Notes: generated from the letters alone by a model not told the origin. A stretch of 64,000 bases of DNA from an uncultured Flavobacteriia bacterium (GCA_937975705.1 CALJTX010000039.1:95605-159604); one strand, 5' to 3'; counted from the first letter of the stretch, positions 33,035-40,960 are shown. Made by a program: numbers and translations.

Positions 33035-33952
33035 TTACTTCACAACTTGCATCTTACTCGTTCGCAAAGTCCCCTTATCCTGAACCATCAAAATATAGCT
33101 TCCAGAGACCAATGAGCTGATGTCAATTTCAGAATAGGTTTGCCCTTTTGCAACTAAATTCCCTAATAAATCGAAGATTTCGTAAGTAACATCAGTCCCA
33201 TTTTCGATTGATAAATGGACTGCGTTGGATGCAGGGTTTGGGTAAGCCATGCGTTGGGTAAATTGTTGTTCGTCAAGTCCAATGTAAGATTGAAATGTAC
33301 AGCTATTGGCTATTGCTGTTGCATACAAGGGCATGTTGGGGTCTTCATAACAGCGCATACCCGTTACAATTGCTTCATCGCAAGCGTAACTCCATTCTGG
33401 AAACAAATTAAATAAGTAGTGGGTGTCGCCAATTCTTTCAATGATTTCAGAGTCATAAGAAAAGGGAGTCATGTTGTCAAAGTGTGTATTGTAAGACACT
33501 TGAAGCCGCTTGAGTTGCAGCCCATTGATCGTAACGGTATCTGTAAAATTGACATGTACAGAAATGGTGTCTTCGTCGTTGTAGTCAGGAATACGGATAT
33601 ACCAAGACTCCCCTTGAGAAGCATTCATGTCGTACAAAAGTTCAAATGAATCGTATGCGGGCTCGTAGTAAAAAACCGAATCATTAGCGTAATAGGTGAA
33701 TTTCGTGCCTTGTTCACCGGAGCACATGAGCGGGCTGCTGTTCACTAATCGGTTACATACTTTACCGTGAATGGTGGTGTCGCCGCTAGAGGTGACTTGC
33801 ATGTAACTTTCATAAAGACTTCCCGGCATAAAATCAGCGACATTCACTTTTGAATAGTGCCAAGTGGAACCTTCTACACCAAAGTATTGTGCGAATGAAA
33901 TATTCGAAAACAGAAGATAGAAAAACAAACAGGAGCTGATTATTTTATTCAT
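33035..33952 (-). CDS. Secreted protein with T9SS type A sorting domain
   Basis: A 305-residue exported protein, signal peptide MNKIISSCLFFYLLFSNISFAQ. The mature part has a beta-rich N-terminal domain (VEGSTWHYSKVNV, two Cys near residues 66 and 76) without a known motif, and a C-terminal sorting domain RMAYPNPASNAVHLSIENG to MQVVK, which directs export through the type IX system and attachment to the surface. The ATG at 33952 is used; a TTG 6 nt upstream is not needed. The gene is AT-richer than most neighbours. Function of the passenger is unknown. Confidence 0.8.
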   Translation of the reverse strand: MNKIISSCLFFYLLFSNISFAQYFGVEGSTWHYSKVNVADFMPGSLYESYMQVTSSGDTTIHGKVCNRLVNSSPLMCSGEQGTKFTYYANDSVFYYEPAYDSFELLYDMNASQGESWYIRIPDYNDEDTISVHVNFTDTVTINGLQLKRLQVSYNTHFDNMTPFSYDSEIIERIGDTHYLFNLFPEWSYACDEAIVTGMRCYEDPNMPLYATAIANSCTFQSYIGLDEQQFTQRMAYPNPASNAVHLSIENGTDVTYEIFDLLGNLVAKGQTYSEIDISSLVSGSYILMVQDKGTLRTSKMQVVK

Positions 33953-34211
33953 GGTCAATGATTTATGCGCTTAGAAAATTAATCATTTTCCTTTAGATGA
34001 GCAGCAAAACCTGTTCAAGTGTTCATTTTGAGCAGTTATGTATGGCGCAAATGTATTCTATTAAAATGCTGATTTGTGTAAGGACTTGATTCAGATTGGT
34101 ATATGTTCTAATTCTTAACTTGTTTGACCTTATAAATTTGAATTTTTTATAATTTTGAATTATGGAATAGTTTATAAAATTACCATCGTTACTTATTTAA
34201 AGACTTTAATC
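33953..34211. other. AT-rich divergent intergenic region
   Basis: About 260 bp between two divergent T9SS-cargo genes. A TAAATTTG box at 34133-34140 on the plus strand could serve the LamG gene, about 71 nt before its ATG. No RNA gene, repeat or small open frame could be supported. Confidence 0.5.
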
Positions 34212-35228
34212 ATGATCAAAACAATTCTACTTTCCGCTATTTTCTTACTTGGTTTTCGTTCACTTGTAAATGCGCAAAATGATGCCCTATCTTTTAACGG
34301 GTCGGCAGATTATGTCGAAATTACCAATTCAGACCAGCTGAATTTCACAACAAATTTCACAATCGAGGCTTGGGTTCAATTGGATAAAACCAGTGGCACT
34401 AATTTCATTTTGAGTAAGTCATGGTGTGGTAATTCTGAGTATGCATATACATTTAATGTAGTGGATGGAAAAGTACGTTGGGGCTGGAATAACAACGGGA
34501 ATTGCAATTTTGCGTCAATGGTGGAAACGACCAATATCATCTTCAATCCGGGAGATTGTCATCATCTTGCGGTTACCCATTCAAGTTCAATGGTAAAAAT
34601 TTATGTAGATGGAGTCGAGGTTCCGACAGCACTTATGTTAGGGAATTATTCGGATATTGCACCAAGTACAGAGCCATTTAGATTAGGGATTTACAAAGGA
34701 TTAAATGGTAACTTTTTGTACTTCATGGATGGAAAAATTGATGAATTAAAGATTTGGAACAACATAAGAACGCCACAACAAGTGTCCTTTTCCATGAATA
34801 GTGCATTGATCGGAAATGAAGCAAATTTGGTTTTGTATTTTGATTTTGAAAATTTAATTGCCGGTTCATTTATAACGATACCAAATAAAGCGAGCTCAAC
34901 AGGAGCAACTCTTGATGGTCAAAGTAGTGTGACCTCTCCACTTATTGAGCCTTCCTGCGCAGTCCTCAATAATCTAAATGTTTCTGAAAATACGCCTGCA
35001 TCGGCCAACATTGCTCAAGTTTTCCCTAATCCGACGAATGGCATACTAACCATTCAACTCAATGACCCACATGCAAAAGTTGCATTCTCCATTTATGATG
35101 TACAAGGCAACCTGATCATGGAAGAACGCAGCACCGCAGCAATTACAAATCTGGATATTTCAACGTTTGCCAATGGGGTTTATTACCTGAATGTCGGCAC
35201 GCAAGTAGTTAAATTCGTGAAGCAATAG
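34212..35228 (+). CDS. LamG/concanavalin-like secreted protein with T9SS sorting domain
   Basis: A 338-residue surface protein. Signal peptide to about residue 22 (LVNAQ), then a LamG/pentraxin-like jelly roll over about residues 25-225 (ALSFNGSADYVEI, FTIEAWVQLDKTSG, HHLAVTHSSSMVKIYVDGVEV, FMDGKIDELKIWNNIRT) that usually binds carbohydrate, a linker, and a C-terminal T9SS domain (AQVFPNPTNGILTIQLND to KFVKQ). The ATG at 34212 opens the signal peptide; the frame is open 57 nt further upstream without sense. AT-rich like its neighbours, with its own terminator at 35255-35284. Likely an adhesin or binding protein, ligand unknown. Confidence 0.87.
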   Translation: MIKTILLSAIFLLGFRSLVNAQNDALSFNGSADYVEITNSDQLNFTTNFTIEAWVQLDKTSGTNFILSKSWCGNSEYAYTFNVVDGKVRWGWNNNGNCNFASMVETTNIIFNPGDCHHLAVTHSSSMVKIYVDGVEVPTALMLGNYSDIAPSTEPFRLGIYKGLNGNFLYFMDGKIDELKIWNNIRTPQQVSFSMNSALIGNEANLVLYFDFENLIAGSFITIPNKASSTGATLDGQSSVTSPLIEPSCAVLNNLNVSENTPASANIAQVFPNPTNGILTIQLNDPHAKVAFSIYDVQGNLIMEERSTAAITNLDISTFANGVYYLNVGTQVVKFVKQ

Positions 35229-35254
35229 TAAGCTACTTTTGCTTGTGAAAATTG

Positions 35255-35284
35255 AAACCCGGCACTTTCGTGCTGGGTTTTTTT
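35255..35284 (+). terminator. Rho-independent terminator after the LamG gene
   Basis: Arms 35255-35264 and 35271-35280 (AAACCCGGCA / TGCTGGGTTT, with one G-T pair), loop CTTTCG, then a T-run. It lies 26 nt after the stop. Confidence 0.85.
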
Positions 35285-35367
35285 GTGGTCTACAGGGTCG
35301 AGAAATTTAACTTTTAGGAGAATTTGGAGGGGGTGGTGGAGTGGGAGTAATCAATGAAGTATAAAAT

Positions 35368-35398
35368 TTGCTTTTGGTGCATTATTGGTGTATATTTA
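35368..35398 (+). promoter_or_regulatory. parDE promoter
   Basis: TTG 35368-35370, 20-nt spacer, TATATTTA 35391-35398 (TAnnTTTG with A at the end). The -7 box falls inside the palindrome at 35386-35403, and the ParD ATG at 35417 follows 18 nt later. Confidence 0.6.
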
Positions 35399-35403
35399 CA
35401 CCA
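35386..35403. promoter_or_regulatory. Candidate ParD operator palindrome
   Basis: TGGTGTA at 35386-35392 and TACACCA at 35397-35403, perfect 7-bp arms around TATT. It covers the -7 box, as expected of a ribbon-helix-helix antitoxin operator that represses its own operon. Confidence 0.6.
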
Positions 35404-35416
35404 TAACATTTTTGAT

Positions 35417-35656
35417 ATGAGAAGACAAAGCATCTCTTTTACAGAACCAAATGATGAATGGCTGAAGAGTCAAATTGACAATAAAGAGTATTCAAGTAAA
35501 AGTGAATTGGTCAATGATTTGATTCGTCAGGCAAGAAATCAGCAACACCAAATTGATCTCATTCGATTGAAGTTAGACCGAGCTGAAAAATCAGGCTTTA
35601 CCACTGATTCTAAATCAGAAATCCTAAAGCAAGCCAAAAGTTTGCTAAATGGCTAA
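35417..35656 (+). CDS. parD: ParD-family antitoxin
   Basis: A 79-residue ribbon-helix-helix antitoxin. The DNA-binding N-terminus is RRQSISFTEPNDEWLKSQID, with the beta strand RQSISF and the SKSELVNDLIRQAR helix typical of ParD; the C-terminal half should wrap and neutralise ParE. The ATG at 35417 is chosen because the domain starts there; reading further upstream would run through the promoter and operator. It overlaps the toxin start by 8 nt, giving coupled translation. Expected to repress its own promoter through the palindrome at 35386-35403. Confidence 0.9.
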   Translation: MRRQSISFTEPNDEWLKSQIDNKEYSSKSELVNDLIRQARNQQHQIDLIRLKLDRAEKSGFTTDSKSEILKQAKSLLNG

Positions 35657-35936
35657 TTACAAATTAAGCAATGTTGCCAAAGAAGATTTAATCCGAATTC
35701 ATCGATATGGCGTGCAACAATTTGGAGTCAATCAAGCTGACAAATACTTTAATGCTTTCTTTGTGCATTTTGATTTGATTGCAAAAAATCCGCTTTCTTT
35801 TGAATCTGTCGATTTTATTAAGCCAGGATATAGACGCTGTATTTGTGGTGTAGACAGTATTTTCTTCAAATTAAATGAAGATTACGTCGAAATAATGACA
35901 ATTATTGGGAGACAAGAACTTAGTTCATTGTTATGA
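35649..35936 (+). CDS. parE: ParE-family toxin (RelE/ParE superfamily)
   Basis: A 95-residue type II toxin. It shows the ParE pattern: YKLSNVAKEDLIRIHRYGVQQFG (shown in part as AKEDLIRIHRYGVQQFG), the helical hairpin QADKYFNAFFVHFDLIAKNP, the strand PGYRRCICGVDSIFFKL and the final IMTIIGRQE. ParE toxins typically poison DNA gyrase, but the superfamily also includes ribosome-dependent mRNases, so the target here is inferred. It is full length with no frameshift, lies 8 nt inside the antitoxin gene, and is followed by a terminator and then by a duplicated tRNA-Arg end. Confidence 0.9.
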   Translation: MANYKLSNVAKEDLIRIHRYGVQQFGVNQADKYFNAFFVHFDLIAKNPLSFESVDFIKPGYRRCICGVDSIFFKLNEDYVEIMTIIGRQELSSLL

Positions 35937-35979
35937 TATTTTTGCTTATCAAAACAAGTTTTGAGAGCTTTAAAAACAA

Positions 35980-36008
35980 AAAACCCAACACTTTCATGTT
36001 GGCTTTTT
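35980..36008 (+). terminator. Terminator after parE
   Basis: CCAACA (35985-35990), loop CTTTCA, TGTTGG (35997-36002), preceded by an A-run and followed by CTTTTTG. Loop and T-run resemble the terminator at 35255-35284. Confidence 0.75.
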
Positions 36009-36012
36009 GCTT

Positions 36013-36032
36013 GTGACCTCGTCAGGATTCAA
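36013..36032 (-). repeat. Duplicated 3' end of tRNA-Arg (att-like site)
   Basis: These 20 bases are identical, in the same orientation, to 36181-36200, which are the T-loop to discriminator part of tRNA-Arg plus one flanking base. Similarity stops sharply at the T-loop, the usual edge of integrase core sites in tRNA genes. It could mark an old insertion or deletion endpoint. Confidence 0.7.
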
Positions 36033-36090
36033 GCTCCTTCCTCAGTACGTGCAGTGGACAAAACGCCTTTATTCGCTGCGCTCATACGGA

Positions 36091-36149
36091 CATTTTTCAT
36101 TTTTTATACCTTTTGCGAATGAATTCGCAACGGCTTTAAATGAAAAATG
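36091..36149. repeat. Nested inverted repeats between the tRNA-Arg copies
   Basis: Perfect 12-bp arms CATTTTTCATTT (36091-36102) and AAATGAAAAATG (36138-36149) enclose an 18-bp palindrome with 8-bp arms TTGCGAAT/ATTCGCAA (36113-36130). No coding frame is credible here. Confidence 0.7.
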
Positions 36150-36174
36150 CCCTCCGCATAGCGGAAGGCATTTT
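36144..36174 (-). terminator. Terminator of tRNA-Arg
   Basis: Stem AAAATGCC...CTCCGC / GCGGAA...GGCATTTT with one mismatch and an ATA loop, starting 7 nt after the tRNA 3' end and followed on the minus strand by TTTTTCATTT. Confidence 0.75.
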
Positions 36175-36181
36175 GTCAGAG

Positions 36182-36255
36182 TGACCTCGTCAGGATTCAA
36201 ACCTGAAACCTTCAGAGCCGTAATCTGATGCTCTATTCAGTTGAGCTACGAGGCC
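36182..36255 (-). tRNA. tRNA-Arg (anticodon ACG)
   Basis: A 74-nt cloverleaf on the minus strand. Acceptor stem GGCCTCG pairs with CGAGGTC (one G-T pair); D arm GCTC...GAGC; anticodon stem TCAGA/TCTGA with loop TTACGGC giving anticodon ACG (inosine-modified, reading CGU/CGC/CGA); T arm TCAGG-TTTGAAT-CCTGA; discriminator A. CCA is not encoded. A promoter lies at 36267-36295 and a terminator at 36144-36174. Its last 19 bases plus one flanking base are repeated at 36013-36032. Confidence 0.95.
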
Positions 36256-36266
36256 GATTTCGAGTG

Positions 36267-36295
36267 CAAAGATAAGAACTTTTTTACAATTGCAA
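36267..36295 (-). promoter_or_regulatory. Promoter of tRNA-Arg
   Basis: Minus strand: TTG (36293-36295), 18-nt spacer, TATCTTTG (36267-36274), continuing as TATCTTTGCACTCG. The same extended sequence precedes tRNA-Val. Confidence 0.75.
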
Positions 36296-36317
36296 TGTTA
36301 TTAAAGAAAAAAAGCGC

Positions 36318-36911
36318 TTGAAAAAACTACTTGTTGTCCTTTCTGTCATTGGACTTTTATTCATTTTACTGCTCTCCATTATGCGTTCATCTATAGAAAC
36401 TCCTGAATATGAAGTGCTTCGAGTGCTCACTAAAAAGGCAGAGATCAGGCGCTACCCGAGTTTGGTTTTGGCACAAACTGATTTGGATTCGAGTACCTAC
36501 AGTGAAAACAGCAGTTTGGGCTTCAGACGGGTGGCTGGATATATCTTTGGCGGGAATGAGAAGGGGGAGAAAATTGCCATGACTTCACCAGTAGTGATGG
36601 AGATGGGGGCCAAGACCCAAGTGGCTTTTGTGATGCCCAAGCAATACAGTATGGATGCGTTGCCGAACCCGAACAGCCAGAATGTAAAGATTGCCAAACA
36701 AGCGGAGCGAACGCTCGCCGTGCTGCGTTTTGGTGGCTATACCAATGATGTCAAAATTGCCGAAAAGGCGGAAGAATTGCGCGATCTTCTCAAGAAAGAG
36801 GGTGTTGTTTTTCAAGATAAATTGATTTACATGGGCTACAATGCTCCGTGGGATTTCATTGGCCGCAGAAATGAAGTGGCTTTTGAAGTTGTCAATTCCT
36901 TGACCAATTAA
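36318..36911 (+). CDS. SOUL-family heme-binding-like protein
   Basis: A 197-residue protein with an N-terminal membrane anchor (LLVVLSVIGLLFILLLSIM) and a SOUL domain from about residue 28: YEVLRVLTKKAEIRRYPSLV, GFRRVAGYIFGGNEKGEK, IAMTSPVVMEMG, VAFVMPKQYSMDALPNP and the final APWDFIGRRNEVAFEV. SOUL proteins can bind heme or tetrapyrroles, but many bacterial members have no assigned ligand. The start is a TTG at 36318, needed for the membrane helix; the first in-frame ATG is at codon 22. Stands alone between tRNA-Arg and acs. Confidence 0.82.
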   Translation: MKKLLVVLSVIGLLFILLLSIMRSSIETPEYEVLRVLTKKAEIRRYPSLVLAQTDLDSSTYSENSSLGFRRVAGYIFGGNEKGEKIAMTSPVVMEMGAKTQVAFVMPKQYSMDALPNPNSQNVKIAKQAERTLAVLRFGGYTNDVKIAEKAEELRDLLKKEGVVFQDKLIYMGYNAPWDFIGRRNEVAFEVVNSLTN

Positions 36912-36949
36912 TGCGGATTTCTGAGTAGGGTTTGATTGATAAATCCTAA

Positions 36950-36977
36950 TTGCGGCATTCCTTTTTGACTAATTTTA
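36950..36977 (+). promoter_or_regulatory. acs promoter
   Basis: TTG 36950-36952, 17-nt spacer, TAATTTTA 36970-36977 (TAnnTTTG with A at the end), 16 nt before the acs ATG. Confidence 0.6.
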
Positions 36978-36993
36978 GCACAAACTTGCTAAG

Positions 36994-38910
36994 ATGAATT
37001 TCCCTTATCAGCTCCGAACCATGGAGCAATATCAAAAAGCCTACGCACAAAGCGTGCAAGACCCTGAAGCTTTCTGGGCCGAAATTGCCGATAATTTTAC
37101 CTGGCAAAAGAAATGGGATAAAGTCCTGGACTGGAATTTCAAGGAGCCCCAAATATCTTGGTTCAAAGGGGGGCAACTCAATATCACAGAAAATTGCCTA
37201 GACCGCCATTTGGCAACACGCGGCAACGAACCCGCTATTATTTGGGAGTCCAATGACCCGGAAGAGCATCATCGGGTACTGACCTACAACGAATTGCATT
37301 TTAAAGTGCAGCAATTTGCCAATGTACTCCTGAACAACGGTGTTCAAAAAGGCGACCGCGTTTGTATCTACATGGGTATGGTTCCGGAACTCGCTATTGC
37401 AACACTCGCATGTGCACGCATTGGCGCCATACACTCCGTTATCTTTGGCGGATTCTCAGCCCAAGCCATTGCAGACCGCCTAGACGACGCAGGTGCCGAA
37501 TTTATAGTGACATGCGACGGCGCGTATCGCGGAGCCAAAGATATTCCGCTTAAAAGTGTCATTGACGACGCGTTGGTCGGGAACAAAACGATTCAAAAGG
37601 TCATTGTGTGTACGCGCACCCGCACACCGGTGTCTATGCTCAAAGGCCGCGACGTTTGGTGGGAAGACGAAATCAAGAAGGTAGAAACCATGGGCAACCC
37701 CGAGGTGGCGCCAGTGCCGATGGATGCCGAAGACATCTTATTTATTCTTTACACCTCTGGCTCAACTGGCAAACCAAAAGGCGTGGTGCACACAACTGCT
37801 GGGTACATGGTCTGGACCAACTACACGTTTGTCAATGTGTTTCAATACCAACCCGGCCAAGTGCATTTTTGTACCGCAGACATCGGCTGGATCACCGGCC
37901 ACAGCTATATTATTTACGGACCGCTCAGTGCTGGCGCCACCACACTCATGTTTGAGGGCGTGCCCACCTGGCCCGATGCAGGTAGGTTCTGGGAAATCGT
38001 TGAAAAGTATAAAGTGGATATCTTGTATACGGCGCCTACTGCCATCCGTAGTCTCATGAGTTTTGGTCTCGATCCGATCAAAGGCAAAGACCTCAGTTCC
38101 TTGAAAGTGTTGGGTTCTGTAGGTGAGCCAATCAATGAAGAGGCTTGGCATTGGTACAACGAACACATTGGTCAGAAACGCTGCCCAATTGTCGATACGT
38201 GGTGGCAAACCGAAACGGGTGGGGTCATGATTTCGAATTTGGCGGGCGTAACGCCTTCAAAGCCCTCATATGCCACGCTGCCGCTTCCGGGAATTCAACC
38301 TTGTTTGGTCGATGAAAATGGCGTAGAAATTCAAGGCAATGGCGTCAATGGCAATTTGTGTATCAAGTTTCCGTGGCCCGGCATCATCAGAAGCACTTAT
38401 AACGACCACGAACGCTGCCGTCAGACCTACTTTTCGACCTATGAAAACCTCTATTTTACCGGCGACGGCTGCCTCCGAGACGAAGACGGCATGTACCGCA
38501 TTACGGGTAGGGTAGACGACGTACTCAATGTGAGCGGCCACCGCATCGGAACTGCTGAAGTGGAAAATGCGATCAATATGCACGCTGGTGTGATTGAAAG
38601 CGCGGTGGTGGGTTATCCGCACGATATCAAAGGGCAGGGCATTTTTGCGTATGTCATTATCGAAGACACCCATGGCGACGACAAACTCACCAAACAGGAT
38701 ATCCTCCAAACGGTTTCACGCGTTATTGGCCCAATTGCCAAACCAGATCAAATCTTATTTGTGCCTGGCCTGCCCAAAACACGCAGTGGCAAAATCATGC
38801 GCCGCATCTTGCGCAAAATTGCAGAGGGCGACACCTCAAATCTAGGCGACACCAGTACGCTTTTAGATCCGAGTTTGGTGGATGTAATTGTAACACTCAA
38901 GAGCGAATAA
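36994..38910 (+). CDS. acs: Acetyl-CoA synthetase
   Basis: AMP-forming enzyme converting acetate, ATP and CoA to acetyl-CoA. The 638 residues contain the P-loop-like YTSGSTGKPKGVVHTT, TADIGWITGHSYIIYGPL, the acetate-pocket motif WWQTETGGVM, the hinge GRVDDVLNVSGHRIGTAEVE and the C-terminal KTRSGKIMRRILRKIA whose lysine is the usual site of inhibitory acetylation. The ATG at 36994 is used; another ATG at 37021 begins at MEQYQKAYA, nearer the family norm. Followed by a terminator at 38933-38959. Confidence 0.95.
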   Translation: MNFPYQLRTMEQYQKAYAQSVQDPEAFWAEIADNFTWQKKWDKVLDWNFKEPQISWFKGGQLNITENCLDRHLATRGNEPAIIWESNDPEEHHRVLTYNELHFKVQQFANVLLNNGVQKGDRVCIYMGMVPELAIATLACARIGAIHSVIFGGFSAQAIADRLDDAGAEFIVTCDGAYRGAKDIPLKSVIDDALVGNKTIQKVIVCTRTRTPVSMLKGRDVWWEDEIKKVETMGNPEVAPVPMDAEDILFILYTSGSTGKPKGVVHTTAGYMVWTNYTFVNVFQYQPGQVHFCTADIGWITGHSYIIYGPLSAGATTLMFEGVPTWPDAGRFWEIVEKYKVDILYTAPTAIRSLMSFGLDPIKGKDLSSLKVLGSVGEPINEEAWHWYNEHIGQKRCPIVDTWWQTETGGVMISNLAGVTPSKPSYATLPLPGIQPCLVDENGVEIQGNGVNGNLCIKFPWPGIIRSTYNDHERCRQTYFSTYENLYFTGDGCLRDEDGMYRITGRVDDVLNVSGHRIGTAEVENAINMHAGVIESAVVGYPHDIKGQGIFAYVIIEDTHGDDKLTKQDILQTVSRVIGPIAKPDQILFVPGLPKTRSGKIMRRILRKIAEGDTSNLGDTSTLLDPSLVDVIVTLKSE

Positions 38911-38932
38911 ACGCCACTCACAAGTATTTGAT

Positions 38933-38959
38933 AAAGGAGCGCACTAGTGCTCCTTTTTT
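38933..38959 (+). terminator. Terminator after acs
   Basis: AAAGGAGC (38933-38940) pairs with GCTCCTTT (38949-38956) around an 8-nt loop, followed by T residues, 22 nt after the acs stop. Confidence 0.85.
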
Positions 38960-39054
38960 CGTTATCAACAATTTGATTTTGAAAGAACTAAAGAATGTTA
39001 ATCTAGGCTTAAAATCATGGTTACAAAGCGCAGCGAACTTTACCAAAAAAAACC

Positions 39055-39894
39055 ATGAAGCGCAAAGTTGACTTAGTAGTGATTTCGGATGTACACCTCG
39101 GGACCTATGGGTCGAGAGCAGCCGAATTGGTGTCTTATTTGAAAAGCATTGATCCTGACACATTGGTGCTCAATGGCGATATCATTGATATTTGGCAGTT
39201 TAGCAAGCGCTATTTTCCGGCTGCGCATATGGAAGTACTCAAAACCATTGCCTCTATGCTGACACATGGAACAAAGGTCTTTTATATTACAGGAAATCAT
39301 GACGAAACATTGCGCAAATTCAAAGGTTTCAAGATGGGGGATTTTGAAATTCAGAATAAACTGATTTTGGATCTGCCTACCGGAAAGGCTTGGATATTCC
39401 ATGGCGATGTTTTTGATACCACCATGAAGCACTCTAAATGGGTTGCTAAATTAGGTGGAAAGGGCTATGATTTACTCATCATGCTCAATACCTGCATGAA
39501 TTGGATTTCTGAGCGTTTGGGAAGAGGTCGTATTTCTTTGTCTCAAAAGGTAAAAGATAGCGTCAAAGGCGTGGTAAAGTATGTCAATAATTTTGAGGAA
39601 ACAGCAGCGGAAATCGCTTGTTTTTCTAATTACCAATATGTTGTTTGTGGCCATATTCATCAACCGCAAATTCGAAAAATGAAGAGCAAAGATGGGGCAG
39701 AGGTGCTTTATCTGAATTCTGGTGATTGGGTAGAGAATTCTACTGCGCTAGAATACCATCAAAATGAATGGTCACTTTACAGACATGACCAAAGCGTCAA
39801 AGAAGATGTCTTGCAATTAAAAGAAGAACACCGTGATGCCCTCAATTACGAGTCGCTTTTACGGGAAGTTGTGTCCGAATTACATACGAACTGA
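39055..39894 (+). CDS. LpxH-like metallophosphoesterase
   Basis: A 279-residue calcineurin-type phosphoesterase similar to UDP-2,3-diacylglucosamine diphosphatase of lipid A synthesis. All metal-binding blocks are seen: VVISDVHLG (DxH), VLNGDIIDIW (GD), ITGNHDE (GNHD), WIFHGDVFD and VVCGHIHQP (GHxH). The insertion between GHGD and GHIH is rich in positive charge, which suits membrane contact. It lies 1 nt from the following glycosyltransferase, with which it forms a pair. Whether it is the true LpxH or an LpxH-like paralogue cannot be settled here. Confidence 0.85.
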   Translation: MKRKVDLVVISDVHLGTYGSRAAELVSYLKSIDPDTLVLNGDIIDIWQFSKRYFPAAHMEVLKTIASMLTHGTKVFYITGNHDETLRKFKGFKMGDFEIQNKLILDLPTGKAWIFHGDVFDTTMKHSKWVAKLGGKGYDLLIMLNTCMNWISERLGRGRISLSQKVKDSVKGVVKYVNNFEETAAEIACFSNYQYVVCGHIHQPQIRKMKSKDGAEVLYLNSGDWVENSTALEYHQNEWSLYRHDQSVKEDVLQLKEEHRDALNYESLLREVVSELHTN

Positions 39895-39895
39895 G

Positions 39896-40960
39896 ATGCG
39901 TGTATTATACGCCATACAAGGGACAGGAAACGGACACCTCAGTAGGGCACATGAAATTGTGCCATTATTGAAAAAATATGTAGATGTCGACACCCTTATT
40001 AGTGGCAATCAAGCGCAGATTCAGGCCGATTTCGATATCAATTACCAACGTACCGGTCTTACTTTTTTAAGCGGTAAAAATGGCGATATCAGTATATTGA
40101 AATCGCTTAAAAACACCCACCCAATAGATCTTATTGCAGAAATCAGGTCTTTTCCAATCAAAAAATATGACCTCGTTCTGAGTGATTTTGAACCTGTTTC
40201 AGCATGGTCGGCACTGCTCAATGGGGTGCCTTGTATAGAGTTGAGTCATCAGGCTGCGGTGGTGCATCCATTGGCGCCTAAGCCTTCAGAAAAATCGACG
40301 TTTGGGCGTTATGTACTACAGCATTATGCGCCGTCGCGACAGAAATATGGCTTTCATTTCAAGTCTTACGATGAGCGCGTTTTTACGCCTGTTATTCGAC
40401 ATGAAATCAGGAATGCACAGCCTTCAGACCAAGGGCATTACACCGTCTATTTGCCGGGATACCACGATGATGTTTTGATGCATTTTCTGCGTCAATTTGA
40501 TGTCAAATGGGAAGTGTTTTCAAAGCATGCAAAGTATGCCTACCGTGTAGACAACGTCTTTATTGAACCAATTAGCCAACTGCGTTTTCAGCAAAGTTTG
40601 ATCAATTCAACAGGAGTGCTCTGTGGAGCTGGCTTTGAACTGCCTTCCGAAGCATTATTCTTAGGTAAAAACACAATGGTGATCCCGATGAAAGGCCATT
40701 ACGAACAAACCTGTAATGCGCTGGGTGCGGCCGATGTGGGCGCCACCACTATTCCTGAACTCGACCTCATTTATCATAGACAAATCAACTACTGGCTTGG
40801 TCAGCAGCAGCAAGTACCGCTTTTGTTTGCCGACCAAACAGAGCAAATCATCATTGATATTCTCAACGCATTTCAAAAAGAGGGTAGGGCTGCCTACGAA
40901 CCAGGGGTTGAGTTTGAAACACTTAGACAAAAGTTAGGATTACTCCGCTACTTCTTCTGA
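39896..40960 (+). CDS. GT-B glycosyltransferase-like protein
   Basis: A 354-residue predicted UDP-sugar transferase of the MurG/UGT-like GT-B class. N-terminal glycine loop VLYAIQGTGNGHLSRAHEI, a middle block DLVLSDFEPVSAWSALLNGVPCIELSHQ and a C-terminal donor-binding pattern GVLCGAGFELPSEALFLGKNTMVIPMKGHYEQTCNA (seen as GAGFELPSEALFLGK and GHYEQTCNA). The ATG at 39896 starts 1 nt after the LpxH-like stop. Glycolipid or lipid A-related glycosylation is inferred from the partner. The 3' end overlaps the convergent ppk1 gene by 21 bp. Confidence 0.8.
   Translation: MRVLYAIQGTGNGHLSRAHEIVPLLKKYVDVDTLISGNQAQIQADFDINYQRTGLTFLSGKNGDISILKSLKNTHPIDLIAEIRSFPIKKYDLVLSDFEPVSAWSALLNGVPCIELSHQAAVVHPLAPKPSEKSTFGRYVLQHYAPSRQKYGFHFKSYDERVFTPVIRHEIRNAQPSDQGHYTVYLPGYHDDVLMHFLRQFDVKWEVFSKHAKYAYRVDNVFIEPISQLRFQQSLINSTGVLCGAGFELPSEALFLGKNTMVIPMKGHYEQTCNALGAADVGATTIPELDLIYHRQINYWLGQQQQVPLLFADQTEQIIIDILNAFQKEGRAAYEPGVEFETLRQKLGLLRYFF

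Noticed and set aside
36007..36228. A 73-codon plus-strand open frame
   Set aside because: It crosses the duplicated tRNA end, the nested inverted repeats and the tRNA-Arg gene itself, with no start signal or protein-like composition.
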